Below, in pieces: positions 1 to 8,088 of a stretch of DNA of 64,000 bases. Origin of the DNA: Methylophilus sp. 42 (GTDB lineage: Bacteria > Pseudomonadota > Gammaproteobacteria > Burkholderiales > Methylophilaceae); contig NZ_KB913031.1 of the NCBI RefSeq assembly GCF_000384155.1, forward strand, positions 62,001 to 126,000. The letters are read 5' to 3'. The translations under genes and the position numbers were made by a program. The stretch's first letter is position 1. Every line of letters starts with the position of its first letter. Below the pieces are notes generated by a model. The model made no database searches. It saw nothing but the letters and a program-made list of their open reading frames with translations, and was not told where the DNA came from.

Positions 1-946
1 AGAAGCAGCCTGGTCATCAGGTGAAAAATTCGAAGGCGGCAACACAGGCCACCGTCCAGGCGTTAAAGGCGGCTACTTCCCAGTGCCTCCAGTCGACTCA
101 TTGCACGACATCCGCTCTGCGATGGTGATGACACTGGAAGAGTTGGGCGTGCCTGTTGAAGTGCATCACCACGAAGTGGCGACTGCTGGTCAATGTGAAA
201 TCGGTACTAAATTTGCAACATTGGTACAACGTGCTGACTGGACACAAATCCTGAAATACGTAGTGACCAACACCGCGCACGCTTACGGTAAAACTGCAAC
301 CTTTATGCCTAAACCAATGTTTGGCGATAACGGTTCTGGTATGCACGTGCATCAATCCGTATGGAAAGATGGCAAAAACCTGTTTGCAGGTAACGGCTAT
401 GCTGGTTTGAGCGATTTCGCCCTGTACTACATCGGCGGCATCATCAAACACGCGCGCGCATTGAACGCGATCACTAACCCAGGCACTAACTCATACAAGC
501 GCCTGGTGCCACATTACGAAGCACCGGTAAAACTGGCTTACTCTGCTAAAAACCGTTCTGCTGCGATCCGTATCCCATTCGTACATTCAGACAAAGCACG
601 TCGTGTTGAAGCTCGCTTCCCAGACCCGATTGCCAACCCATACCTGGCTTTCTCAGCTTTGCTGATGGCTGGCCTGGACGGCGTTCAGAACAAAATTCAC
701 CCAGGTGAACCAGCGACAAAAGACTTGTACCATCTGCCACCAGAAGAAGATGCATTGATTCCAACCGTGTGTTCTTCATTGGAGCAAGCGCTTGAGTACC
801 TGGACAAAGACCGCGAGTTCCTGACACGCGGTGGTGTGTTCACTGATGACTGGATTGACTCTTACATTGCATTAAAAATGGAAGAAGTTACCAAATTGCG
901 TCAAACACCACACCCTGTTGAGTTTGGTTTGTACTACTCCTGCTAA
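1..946 (+). CDS. glnA: Glutamine synthetase type I, C-terminal part (5' end outside window)
   Basis: The frame is open from base 2, so the start lies before the window. About 314 C-terminal residues are visible of a family that is normally about 470 long. The enzyme makes glutamine from glutamate, ammonia and ATP in the cytoplasm as a dodecamer. Visible family signatures are the HHHEVA ATP/metal segment, the GSGMHVHQS segment, [18 protein letters not shown], and the adenylylation loop NLYHLP-like sequence seen here as [10 protein letters not shown], whose tyrosine is the usual GlnE target. A terminator follows the stop. ntrB and ntrC lie about 0.7 kb downstream, the usual nitrogen-control neighbourhood. 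An internal GTG near base 83 is not the start. Confidence 0.97.
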   Translation, partial: EAAWSSGEKFEGGNTGHRPGVKGGYFPVPPVDSLHDIRSAMVMTLEELGVPVEVHHHEVATAGQCEIGTKFATLVQRADWTQILKYVVTNTAHAYGKTATFMPKPMFGDNGSGMHVHQSVWKDGKNLFAGNGYAGLSDFALYYIGGIIKHARALNAITNPGTNSYKRLVPHYEAPVKLAYSAKNRSAAIRIPFVHSDKARRVEARFPDPIANPYLAFSALLMAGLDGVQNKIHPGEPATKDLYHLPPEEDALIPTVCSSLEQALEYLDKDREFLTRGGVFTDDWIDSYIALKMEEVTKLRQTPHPVEFGLYYSC

Positions 947-962
947 TCGCAAGAGACGCACC

Positions 963-995
963 AAAACAGGGCAGCTTAGGCTGCCCTGTTTTTTT
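963..995 (+). terminator. Rho-independent terminator of glnA
   Basis: A 13-bp stem (aaaacagggcagc paired with gctgccctgtttt) with a TTAG loop runs directly into a T tract, 17 bases after the glnA stop codon. Confidence 0.93.
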
Positions 996-1071
996 ATGCA
1001 CACTCAGCATCGTCAACCTTTTGCAGTAAACACACGTTGATAACCTCAACAATCTACTCTAAACTATTGCC

Positions 1072-1563
1072 ATGAAAAGACTTTTTTACGTTCTCGCTTT
1101 TGTACTGGCATCAAGCAGCTGCCTGGCGGATATCTACAAGTATACGGACAGCAATGGTGTGACCACGTACACCAATATCAAGCCAGAAAGTCACAGCAAA
1201 GCAGAATTGGTCATTAGCGGCCCAAAAACGGCGGAGCCACCACCCGTTGCGCGTGAAAAAAAACCTAGCGCAAAAGCCCCCTCTCCGGCTAATTTCCCCA
1301 AAGTGGATAACCAGACGCAAAACCAGCGCGACCAAAAACGCCGCGAATTGCTCATGAGTGAATTAGAGCAAGAAAAACAAGCACTTGAACATGCAAAACA
1401 GCTCTACGAAGAGGCGCAAAATACGCCCGAAGTCTATAAAGGCGCCAATGGAAAAACCTTTAGAAACGTCGCAAAATACGATGAAAAACTACATGTGATT
1501 GAAGCCGAAATTCAGGCCCATGAGCGTAACATCGAGCTACTCAACAAAGAACTTAATCTGTAA
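1072..1563 (+). CDS. DUF4124-domain periplasmic protein
   Basis: This 163-residue protein has a cleavable signal peptide (residues 1-19, ending SCLAD). It is followed at once by the DUF4124 motif DIYKYTDSNGVTTYTN, common in small betaproteobacterial and gammaproteobacterial exported proteins of unknown role. Residues 45-85 are rich in Pro, Lys and Ala, and residues 90-160 are strongly charged and probably form a coiled coil. It stands between glnA and ntrB, a position where DUF4124 genes recur in related genomes (from memory). Function is unknown; the context only hints at co-inheritance with nitrogen-control genes. Confidence 0.85.
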   Translation: MKRLFYVLAFVLASSSCLADIYKYTDSNGVTTYTNIKPESHSKAELVISGPKTAEPPPVAREKKPSAKAPSPANFPKVDNQTQNQRDQKRRELLMSELEQEKQALEHAKQLYEEAQNTPEVYKGANGKTFRNVAKYDEKLHVIEAEIQAHERNIELLNKELNL

Positions 1564-1614
1564 ACGCACCATTTTGGGAATTCTTTAAACCATTTTTGAC
1601 ACCTGAGTTAGAAT

Positions 1615-1630
1615 TGGCTTGGCTTTTGCT
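1615..1630 (+). promoter_or_regulatory. Candidate sigma-54 promoter of ntrBC
   Basis: TTGGCTTGGCTTTTGCT has the -24 GG and -12 GC dinucleotides exactly 10 bases apart, with good TGGC and TTGC boxes. It lies about 45-55 bases before the ntrB start. The middle of the -24 box (CTT rather than CAC) departs from consensus, so this is a moderate match. Confidence 0.5.
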
Positions 1631-1672
1631 TTAAAACAGGGCGTGATTCACTCTTTTTAACAAGCTTAGGAT

Positions 1673-2773
1673 ATGGTTCAAAAATCTCCCCACGGGTTTA
1701 GCGGTTTAGAGCACATTGCAACAGCAGTGATTCTGCTCAATAACCAGCTGGAAGTAACCTATGCAAACTCGAGTGCAGAGATACTGTTCGCGTTTAGCGC
1801 CAACCAAATTCACGGCCTGCACATTCACGATGTATTCGTGAATTGCGAGATTCTGCAAATGGCGGTCACCAATGCCATACAAACTCAAGGCCCCTTTCGG
1901 GAACACGAATTCACGCTGACCACACAACGCGGGCACACCACGGCGGTCACTTGTACCGTCACACCCATTTCAACCACCTTCAACCAAACACCAGAGGACA
2001 TGCTGATCCTGGAGTTTGTGCAAATGGACCAGCAATTGCGCATTGCGCGTGAAGAACGCATGTTGATTCAACAGCAAGCCAACTCAGAATTATTACGCAA
2101 TCTGGCACACGAAATCCGCAACCCCTTGGGCGGTTTGCGCGGCGCAGCGCAATTGCTTGAATTCGAGCTGCCACAAGCCAGCCTGAAAGAATACACGCAA
2201 GTCATTATCAAAGAGGCGGATCGCCTGCATAGCTTGATGGACAGACTGCTGGCGCCCCATCGCGTACCTAAATACGAGCCGACCAACATTCATGAAGTAT
2301 TGGAACGCGTACGCAGTTTATTGCTGGCGGAATCCCCCAACCATATCCGCGTCATTCGCGATTACGATACCAGCCTGCCTGAACTGATAGGCGACCGCGA
2401 AAAGTTGATTCAGGCGGTGCTGAATATCGCCCGCAACGCCGCGCAAGCCATGCAACAAAGCCAGACGGAAAGCGCAAGTATTACCTTCCGCACGCGTGCA
2501 GAACGCCAGATTACACTGGCCAGGAAACGCTACCGCGTTGGTATCCATCTTGAAATTATTGATAACGGCCCCGGCATCCCGGCAGGCATTAAAGAACGTA
2601 TTTTTTACCCCCTGGTTTCTGGTCGCGAAGGCGGCACAGGCCTGGGGCTTGCCCTGGCGCAAACATTTATTACGCAGCACCATGGCATGATAGATTGCGA
2701 TTCACAGCCAGGCAAAACAACCTTTCATATATTGCTACCGATTGAAAGTACGCAATTAAAATCATCAGCATAA
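1673..2773 (+). CDS. glnL: Nitrogen-regulation sensor kinase/phosphatase NtrB
   Basis: This 366-residue cytoplasmic two-component kinase has an N-terminal PAS domain (about 12-115), a HisKA dimerisation helix with the motif NLAHEIRNPLGG and phospho-acceptor His146, and a C-terminal HATPase domain. N-box and G-box residues are visible in NIARNAAQAM, DNGPGI and GGTGLGLALAQ. Together with PII it controls phosphorylation of NtrC according to nitrogen status. There are no membrane segments, as expected for NtrB. The ATG follows a short TTAGGAT ribosome site. ntrC begins 19 bases after its stop, so the two are co-transcribed. Confidence 0.95.
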   Translation: MVQKSPHGFSGLEHIATAVILLNNQLEVTYANSSAEILFAFSANQIHGLHIHDVFVNCEILQMAVTNAIQTQGPFREHEFTLTTQRGHTTAVTCTVTPISTTFNQTPEDMLILEFVQMDQQLRIAREERMLIQQQANSELLRNLAHEIRNPLGGLRGAAQLLEFELPQASLKEYTQVIIKEADRLHSLMDRLLAPHRVPKYEPTNIHEVLERVRSLLLAESPNHIRVIRDYDTSLPELIGDREKLIQAVLNIARNAAQAMQQSQTESASITFRTRAERQITLARKRYRVGIHLEIIDNGPGIPAGIKERIFYPLVSGREGGTGLGLALAQTFITQHHGMIDCDSQPGKTTFHILLPIESTQLKSSA

Positions 2774-2792
2774 TAATTGACGAGAAATAGCT

Positions 2793-4184
2793 ATGAAACC
2801 AATCTGGATCTTAGACGACGACAAATCCATCCGCTGGGTGTTTGAAAAAGCACTGGCACGCACAGACTTTGATTTCAAAACCTTCTCGTCTCCTGCAGAA
2901 GCACTGAATGCGCTAAACCGCGAACAACCACAAGTGATTGTCAGCGATATTCGCATGCCTAACGGCTCCGGGTTGGACTTTCTGTCAGAGGTAAAACAGC
3001 GCTTCCCGGATATTCCCGTCATTATCATGACCGCTTACTCCGACCTGGAAAGTGCGGTGGCAGCATTTCAGGGTGGCGCCTTTGAATATCTGGCCAAGCC
3101 TTTTGATGTCGACCAGGCGATTGAAATTATCAAACGCGCGGTTGAAGAGAGTATGCGGCAATCGGTTGAAGCCATTGAAGATACCGGCCCATCGCCAGAA
3201 ATTATCGGTCAGGCACCAGCCATGCAAGAGGTGTTCCGCGCCATTGGTCGCTTGAGCCGCTCACATTCAACGGTACTCATCAATGGTGAGTCTGGCAGTG
3301 GTAAAGAGCTGGTCGCCAGCGCGCTGCACAGACATAGCCCACGTGCAGACAAACCATTTATCGCGATTAACACCGCAGCGATCCCTAAAGATTTGCTGGA
3401 ATCCGAATTGTTTGGTCACGAACGTGGTGCGTTTACCGGCGCCGCAGCGGCCAGAAGAGGGCGCTTTGAGCAGGCAGATAACGGCACCTTATTTCTGGAT
3501 GAAATCGGCGACATGCCTGCAGATTTGCAAACGCGCTTATTGCGTGTGTTATCCGATGGCCAGTTCTATCGGGTCGGCGGCCACCAGCCAATCAAGGTCA
3601 ATGTGCGCGTCATTGCGGCCACGCACCAGGATCTGGAAGAGCGCGTTAAACAAGGCCTGTTCCGTGAAGACTTGTTTCACCGTTTAAACGTCATCCGCCT
3701 GCGCCTGCCGCCTTTGCGCGAGCGCAGGGAAGACATCCCCTTGCTGACCAAGCATTTTCTCGCCCACAGCGCTCAACAGCTAGGTGTAGAGCCCAAACAA
3801 TTATCCCAAGCGGCCATCAAATACCTGATGTCAGTGAATTGGAGCGGTAACGTCCGCCAACTGGAAAACGTCTGTCACTGGCTCACCGTCATGGCACCTG
3901 GGCAGAACGTAGACGTGAATGATCTACCGCCAGAACTGAAAGAGGACACCGGCAAGCATAATACAGGCGGCTCCTGGCAAGAAGCATTGGCACAAGAAGT
4001 CACCGATGCACTCAACCGCGGGGAGACCAATATTCTCGACGCCAAAACCAAGGAATTTGAACGCATTCTTATCACGCGCGCTTTGGCTCATACTGATGGC
4101 CGCCGCATTGAAGCAGCCAATCAGTTAGGCATGGGTCGCAATACGCTGACGCGTAAGATTCAAGAGCTCGGGATTGATGACTAA
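2793..4184 (+). CDS. glnG: Nitrogen-regulation response regulator NtrC (sigma-54 activator)
   Basis: This 463-residue protein carries three domains. The receiver (1-120) has Asp52 in VSDIRMP and the acidic cluster DDD at 8-10. The AAA+ sigma-54 activation domain (about 140-380) has Walker A GESGSGKE, the sigma-54 contact loop GAFTGA and Walker B LFLDEIGD. The Fis-type helix-turn-helix is at the end (AANQLGMGRNTLTRKIQEL). Phosphorylated NtrC would activate glnA and other nitrogen genes from upstream sites. Its stop codon abuts the stop of the convergent gene with no intervening base, leaving no room for a separate terminator. Confidence 0.97.
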   Translation: MKPIWILDDDKSIRWVFEKALARTDFDFKTFSSPAEALNALNREQPQVIVSDIRMPNGSGLDFLSEVKQRFPDIPVIIMTAYSDLESAVAAFQGGAFEYLAKPFDVDQAIEIIKRAVEESMRQSVEAIEDTGPSPEIIGQAPAMQEVFRAIGRLSRSHSTVLINGESGSGKELVASALHRHSPRADKPFIAINTAAIPKDLLESELFGHERGAFTGAAAARRGRFEQADNGTLFLDEIGDMPADLQTRLLRVLSDGQFYRVGGHQPIKVNVRVIAATHQDLEERVKQGLFREDLFHRLNVIRLRLPPLRERREDIPLLTKHFLAHSAQQLGVEPKQLSQAAIKYLMSVNWSGNVRQLENVCHWLTVMAPGQNVDVNDLPPELKEDTGKHNTGGSWQEALAQEVTDALNRGETNILDAKTKEFERILITRALAHTDGRRIEAANQLGMGRNTLTRKIQELGIDD

Positions 4185-4856
4185 TTAAAGTGGTTGCTTT
4201 TTCACGCGTAACAATGGAAAAGAGCTTTCTTTATTTGCATCAATTTTAGTAATAAAAAACACCTGCGCCAGTCGTGAATCTTGTTTTGTTTCTCCAAAAA
4301 ACTGATTGGCGCAGTGGTGAATGTAACCTTCAAAAAGAATTAACGAGTTATAGACATTATTAACACGCACAACCTCATCAAACATGTTGTGATAGCTAAA
4401 ATCTATCGGCTCTTTGCGTTTAAATCGCTCATCATTCTCTTTAATCTGCGTCCAGTATAAGTCTTCATCATAGCGGGCATTCTTTCTGAATAAAGACGTT
4501 CCGGAATCAAGCGGCGCATCCGGTGTTAAATAAAGCACTCCAGCAAATACCGTATTCTGATCCTGATGAATCAAGCCATGGACATATCCCGCCTCTACAA
4601 TCTGAAAACTGGTATTTATTTGCCAACGCATCACATCATGTTCAGGGATATGAAACACACTAATGAGCTTTTTACACACTTTCTCATAGAGAGACTGACT
4701 TAAATCTCTAAGCTCTTTTGTTCGACTACCTGGGAAAACATACTCTATATCTTTCATCTCATGACAATAGGTATATTTTTGCGCCAAAGCATACTTTCTG
4801 ATTTCATCTGGATTCTCATAAAAATCGGAAATCACTGTCACCGGGTAAAGCTTCAT
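4185..4856 (-). CDS. DUF6445-like protein, possible Fe(II)/2-oxoglutarate dioxygenase fold
   Basis: This 223-residue soluble protein lacks a signal peptide. The stretch YVHGLIHQDQNTVFAGVLYL resembles the first HxD metal-binding strand of double-stranded beta-helix dioxygenases. YIHHCANQFFG could supply the distal His, with an Arg near residue 200 (SRLAQVFF) for 2-oxoglutarate. This fits the DUF6445 type that I associate with such folds. The substrate is unknown. It is AT-richer than ntrC and sits convergent to it with directly abutting stop codons; a terminator for the porin gene lies just upstream. The fold assignment is an inference from pattern only. Confidence 0.6.
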   Translation of the reverse strand: MKLYPVTVISDFYENPDEIRKYALAQKYTYCHEMKDIEYVFPGSRTKELRDLSQSLYEKVCKKLISVFHIPEHDVMRWQINTSFQIVEAGYVHGLIHQDQNTVFAGVLYLTPDAPLDSGTSLFRKNARYDEDLYWTQIKENDERFKRKEPIDFSYHNMFDEVVRVNNVYNSLILFEGYIHHCANQFFGETKQDSRLAQVFFITKIDANKESSFPLLRVKKQPL

Positions 4857-4885
4857 AGCTAAAACTTTCTATGTATTTACTCAAT

Positions 4886-4914
4886 AAAAAACGGCAACCG
4901 AAGTTGCCGTTTTT
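4886..4914 (-). terminator. Rho-independent terminator of the porin gene
   Basis: A 12-bp stem (aaaaacggcaac with gttgccgttttt) and CGAA tetraloop, with T/A runs on both sides. On the minus strand it follows the porin stop by about 36 bases. Confidence 0.88.
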
Positions 4915-4950
4915 CTGACTTTTAATTTAAGCAGTTAAACTGCAATTAAA

Positions 4951-6192
4951 CTAGAAGAACAGGATCGCACCCAGAGAGATGGTTTTTGCTTTCAGATCTG
5001 TATCAGCAGCGGTACGGAAGTTTGTATCGTCTTTAGCTACAGAGTATTCAGCAACCAGGTTCAAGTGCTTGGTCAGTGGGTGGTAAGCACCAACAGTCCA
5101 CATGCTAGCTTTCAACTCGCTCAGGTCTTCGCCACCATTGCCATCTAATGTAGAACGGCCATAAGAAGCAGCCAGCTTAGTACCTACAGTAGGAATAGTG
5201 TATGAACCTTGAACGTACCATTGGTCAGAATCACGACGTTTGCCGTTAGCATCGAAACCGTTCAACAGTTGAACTGTTTGGCCGATACCTTTACCTTGAC
5301 CGTAGTAACCAACCAGACCGAAGTCAGCAAATTTCAGGCTTGTACCGATATCCCATGCAGTTGCACGGTCATCACCAAAGGTTGTAACACCATTGTTCAG
5401 GCCAGCAACTTTTTGGCTGATTGCAGAAACCCATACTTTACCAGCCAGATCGCCAGTCCACTCGTAAGAAGCTTTACCTTCGTAAGCAGATTGTGAACCA
5501 CCACGTTGGTTAGAACCTGATGATGCAACTGTACCGATATCAGCAGCCAATGCATTCCAAGCTTGTGTTACACCAGCTGTGAATTGGAAACCGTTCCAGT
5601 TTGGTGAAGAGTAAGCAACTTGTGCTTTCCAGTCAGCATACATGAAACCACGGCCGATACGACCCAATGTAGTTGTGTTGCCAGCCAAAGAACCAGCAGC
5701 AGAACCAACGCCCAACAGAGTTTGGTCGTTCAAGATAGCGTCTGAAGCGTAGATGCCCAGATCTTTACCCAGCTTGATAGAACCCCATGAAGCATCACCG
5801 AATGTCAAGAATGCTTGACGGTTTTCTTGGTTACCAAAACCACGTGTTTCACTACCATTGTCTTTCGGGTTTTGAATACCAGCTTGCGTTGTTGATGCAC
5901 CTGGGTTAATGCTGATTGTGAAACCAACATCCAGGTCGTTCTGACGTGTTTTACCAGAAACGCTCAGGTAGTTTGGCAGCAAACCGGTAGTGATGTTGTT
6001 TACGCTATCACCGTTTGCAAACTCACCAGCATTTGCGTCGTCGCCGCTGAAGCTAGTGTGAGTGTAGTAAGCGTTTACAACGCCACCGATGTCCAGAGTC
6101 CAGTCACCAGCTGGGATAGTGATGCCAGCTTGTGCGCCAGTAGCGGCAGCGAACAGAGCTGCTGCAACTGCAACGTTCAATTTTGTATTCAT
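4951..6192 (-). CDS. Outer-membrane general porin (Gram-negative trimeric type)
   Basis: This 413-residue precursor has a signal peptide NTKLNVAVAAALFAAATGAQA, a beta-strand-rich body with alternating aromatic residues, and a C-terminal phenylalanine (ISLGAILFF), the usual BAM recognition end. It looks like the abundant betaproteobacterial/methylotroph porins that admit small hydrophilic solutes. I chose the ATG at 6192 because a GGAG box stands 7 bases upstream and the signal peptide begins there; the longer open frame up to 6291 would place 33 non-signal residues in front. Low codon diversity suggests high expression. A leader hairpin and a long upstream region precede it. Confidence 0.9.
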   Translation of the reverse strand: MNTKLNVAVAAALFAAATGAQAGITIPAGDWTLDIGGVVNAYYTHTSFSGDDANAGEFANGDSVNNITTGLLPNYLSVSGKTRQNDLDVGFTISINPGASTTQAGIQNPKDNGSETRGFGNQENRQAFLTFGDASWGSIKLGKDLGIYASDAILNDQTLLGVGSAAGSLAGNTTTLGRIGRGFMYADWKAQVAYSSPNWNGFQFTAGVTQAWNALAADIGTVASSGSNQRGGSQSAYEGKASYEWTGDLAGKVWVSAISQKVAGLNNGVTTFGDDRATAWDIGTSLKFADFGLVGYYGQGKGIGQTVQLLNGFDANGKRRDSDQWYVQGSYTIPTVGTKLAASYGRSTLDGNGGEDLSELKASMWTVGAYHPLTKHLNLVAEYSVAKDDTNFRTAADTDLKAKTISLGAILFF

Positions 6193-6557
6193 ACGAATCT
6201 CCAAAAATGTTGTTTTCACAACTTGTGTAAGGATATTGCTTTTTAAGATGAGCGCAAAAACGCTCATACTCGAGAACTCCTGCGGAATCACTTAAAGCAT
6301 TTCCAACAAGGTCAGAGCAATTTTTGCAAATGCAGGGCTTTTGGCGCAAGTGAATACGTCAAATTGCTTAGCGCAAGTTTGATTTGTTGCAGAATTGCAA
6401 CAGTCTGACTAGTTCGGGAAATTGCAAGGTTATGAAAAGGAGCGGTTTTACTAGGCTGTTCAAACTGAATTTATCTAAAAGTTTCTGCTAGGATAGCAAT
6501 GTTTAACAGTGTCTTTGCTGTCCACACCTTTATATATGATTCTAACCGGGGCTTCTC
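6193..6557. promoter_or_regulatory. Divergent control region between porin and GGDEF-like gene, with two inverted repeats
   Basis: This 365-base gap holds no convincing gene. A 7-bp stem with a 6-base loop (ATGAGCG...CGCTCAT, 6248-6267) would fall in the porin mRNA leader about 60 bases before the start codon. A perfect GTTGCA-GAAT-TGCAAC inverted repeat lies at 6386-6401 and could be an operator. GCGCAAGT also occurs twice (near 6344 and 6371). No strong promoter can be assigned by eye. Confidence 0.45.
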
Positions 6558-7040
6558 ATGATTTCTGACATTCAGTTATGTAGTCGTTTTATAGATACAT
6601 TAGACTGGATTTGCCAAGTGCTGATCAGACACTCTGATGACTTCAATGTCGCCCTGGTGAGAATTGCCTATGGGGATGACAACAGCCTGGGCGAGGCTTA
6701 TGGCGCGCCTGAGGCATTGCGCCAGCTCTCTTCTTTGACACACGATTTGCAGCGTTCATTTAGACGTTCAGACCTGGTCGGCAGGGAAGGCACTGACTTC
6801 TGGATTTTATTCCCTTATACCCGCGTCACGGACAATGTATACGACAAGCTCATGGATGTGATTCAAGGCTCCGCGCATGCGAACCTGAATATTGTTGAGC
6901 GCGAAATCGCTATTTTTGAATTGCCTGTGATTTACACAAAAGCGCTGGTGAAACCTGATAGCGCGCCTTCTTTATTAAAACATCTCAAAAATAATCAGGC
7001 CGAGTTAGCCAGCCACGTGTTTCGACTCGCAAACCTCTAG
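6558..7040 (+). CDS. Degenerate GGDEF-domain protein
   Basis: This 160-residue protein contains one diguanylate-cyclase-like domain. The helix-strand pattern SFRRSDLVGREGTDFWILFP matches the segment that normally reads R-SD-x-x-x-R-x-GGDEF-x-ilLP. Here GGDEF is replaced by EGTDF, so the metal/GTP signature is lost and c-di-GMP synthesis is unlikely. It may bind nucleotide or act as a protein-interaction remnant. There is no sensor domain and no membrane segment. It is monocistronic: porin lies divergent upstream and mutY converges 8 bases beyond the stop. Confidence 0.7.
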   Translation: MISDIQLCSRFIDTLDWICQVLIRHSDDFNVALVRIAYGDDNSLGEAYGAPEALRQLSSLTHDLQRSFRRSDLVGREGTDFWILFPYTRVTDNVYDKLMDVIQGSAHANLNIVEREIAIFELPVIYTKALVKPDSAPSLLKHLKNNQAELASHVFRLANL

Positions 7041-7048
7041 GCACCTGC

Positions 7049-8086
7049 CTAAGGCTGTTTGAACGCTTTAATTAAAGTGCGCACCGGCGTTGGCAGTGCA
7101 GCTGAAATCGCGTCAGAGAAGGTCAGCCACTGCATATGAGGGGGGAGGACAGGCCGCCGCCCGGTCAGTTGTAATGGTTGCGGCGTAATTTCAAGCTTGA
7201 AGTGCGTAAAGGTATGCCACAACACCGGCAGCACTTCCAGCGTTTCAGTTTCCAATCCCAGGTTTTCCTGTACATGCGGCACGGCTATTTGTGTAGAAGA
7301 TAGTTCAGGCAGACTCCATAACCCTCCCCATATCCCCTGATTGGGCCGCCGTTCCAGCAAAATCTCACCCGCATCCACAATCATGAGCATAGTGACTTGT
7401 TTTTCTGGCAATGCTTTGCGCGGCTTAGACGCCGGCAGTTGGGCCACACGCTGTTGTTGATAAGCCTGACACTGATCCTGCATAGGGCAATCATCGCACC
7501 GCGGTTTGCTGCGCGTGCAGAAAGTCGCACCAAAGTCCATTAAGCCTTGCACATACGCAGGCAAACCATCATCAGGTAATAACGCTTCAGCAATTTGCCA
7601 CAGTTTTTTTTCAACTTCGGGCAATCCTGGCCAGCCATCTACCGCATACAACCTGGCCAGCACACGTTTAACATTGCCATCTAAAATGGTCTGGCGCTGA
7701 TTAAAAGCGAATACACTAATCGCGGCGGCCGTTGAGCGGCCTATGCCCTTCAGTGTCTGGATGGTATCGAAATCTGTTGGAAAAATACCACGATGCTCAC
7801 GCATGATAGTCTGCGCAGCATGATGCAGATTACGTGCACGGGAGTAATAGCCCAAACCACTCCAATGACGCATGACCTCGTCCTGCTCAGCCTCGGCCAG
7901 ACTGGCGATGGTGGGAAAACGCTGCATAAAGCGGTCATAGTAGCCAATGACGGCCGAAACCTGCGTTTGTTGCAGCATGATTTCAGACACCCACACGGCG
8001 TAAGGGTCACGCGTTTGCTGCCACGGCAAATCATGGCGGCCATACGCCTGTTGCCAGGCGATTAATTTTTCAGCAAACACACTCAC
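7049..8086 (-). CDS. mutY: A/G-specific adenine glycosylase MutY
   Basis: This 345-residue base-excision repair enzyme removes adenine mispaired with 8-oxoguanine. Visible are the catalytic-domain start LPWQQTRDPYAVWVSEIMLQQTQV, helix-hairpin-helix LKGIGRSTAAAI followed by the catalytic Asp region FAFNQRQTILDGNVKR, and the iron-sulphur loop C-x6-C-x2-C-x5-C (CTRSKPRCDDCPMQDQC). A C-terminal NUDIX-like domain for 8-oxoG recognition follows (about 225-345). It lies 2 bases downstream of the AsmA-family gene and is probably co-transcribed with it, as in many betaproteobacteria. Confidence 0.96.
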   Translation of the reverse strand: MSVFAEKLIAWQQAYGRHDLPWQQTRDPYAVWVSEIMLQQTQVSAVIGYYDRFMQRFPTIASLAEAEQDEVMRHWSGLGYYSRARNLHHAAQTIMREHRGIFPTDFDTIQTLKGIGRSTAAAISVFAFNQRQTILDGNVKRVLARLYAVDGWPGLPEVEKKLWQIAEALLPDDGLPAYVQGLMDFGATFCTRSKPRCDDCPMQDQCQAYQQQRVAQLPASKPRKALPEKQVTMLMIVDAGEILLERRPNQGIWGGLWSLPELSSTQIAVPHVQENLGLETETLEVLPVLWHTFTHFKLEITPQPLQLTGRRPVLPPHMQWLTFSDAISAALPTPVRTLIKAFKQP

Positions 8087-8088
8087 AG

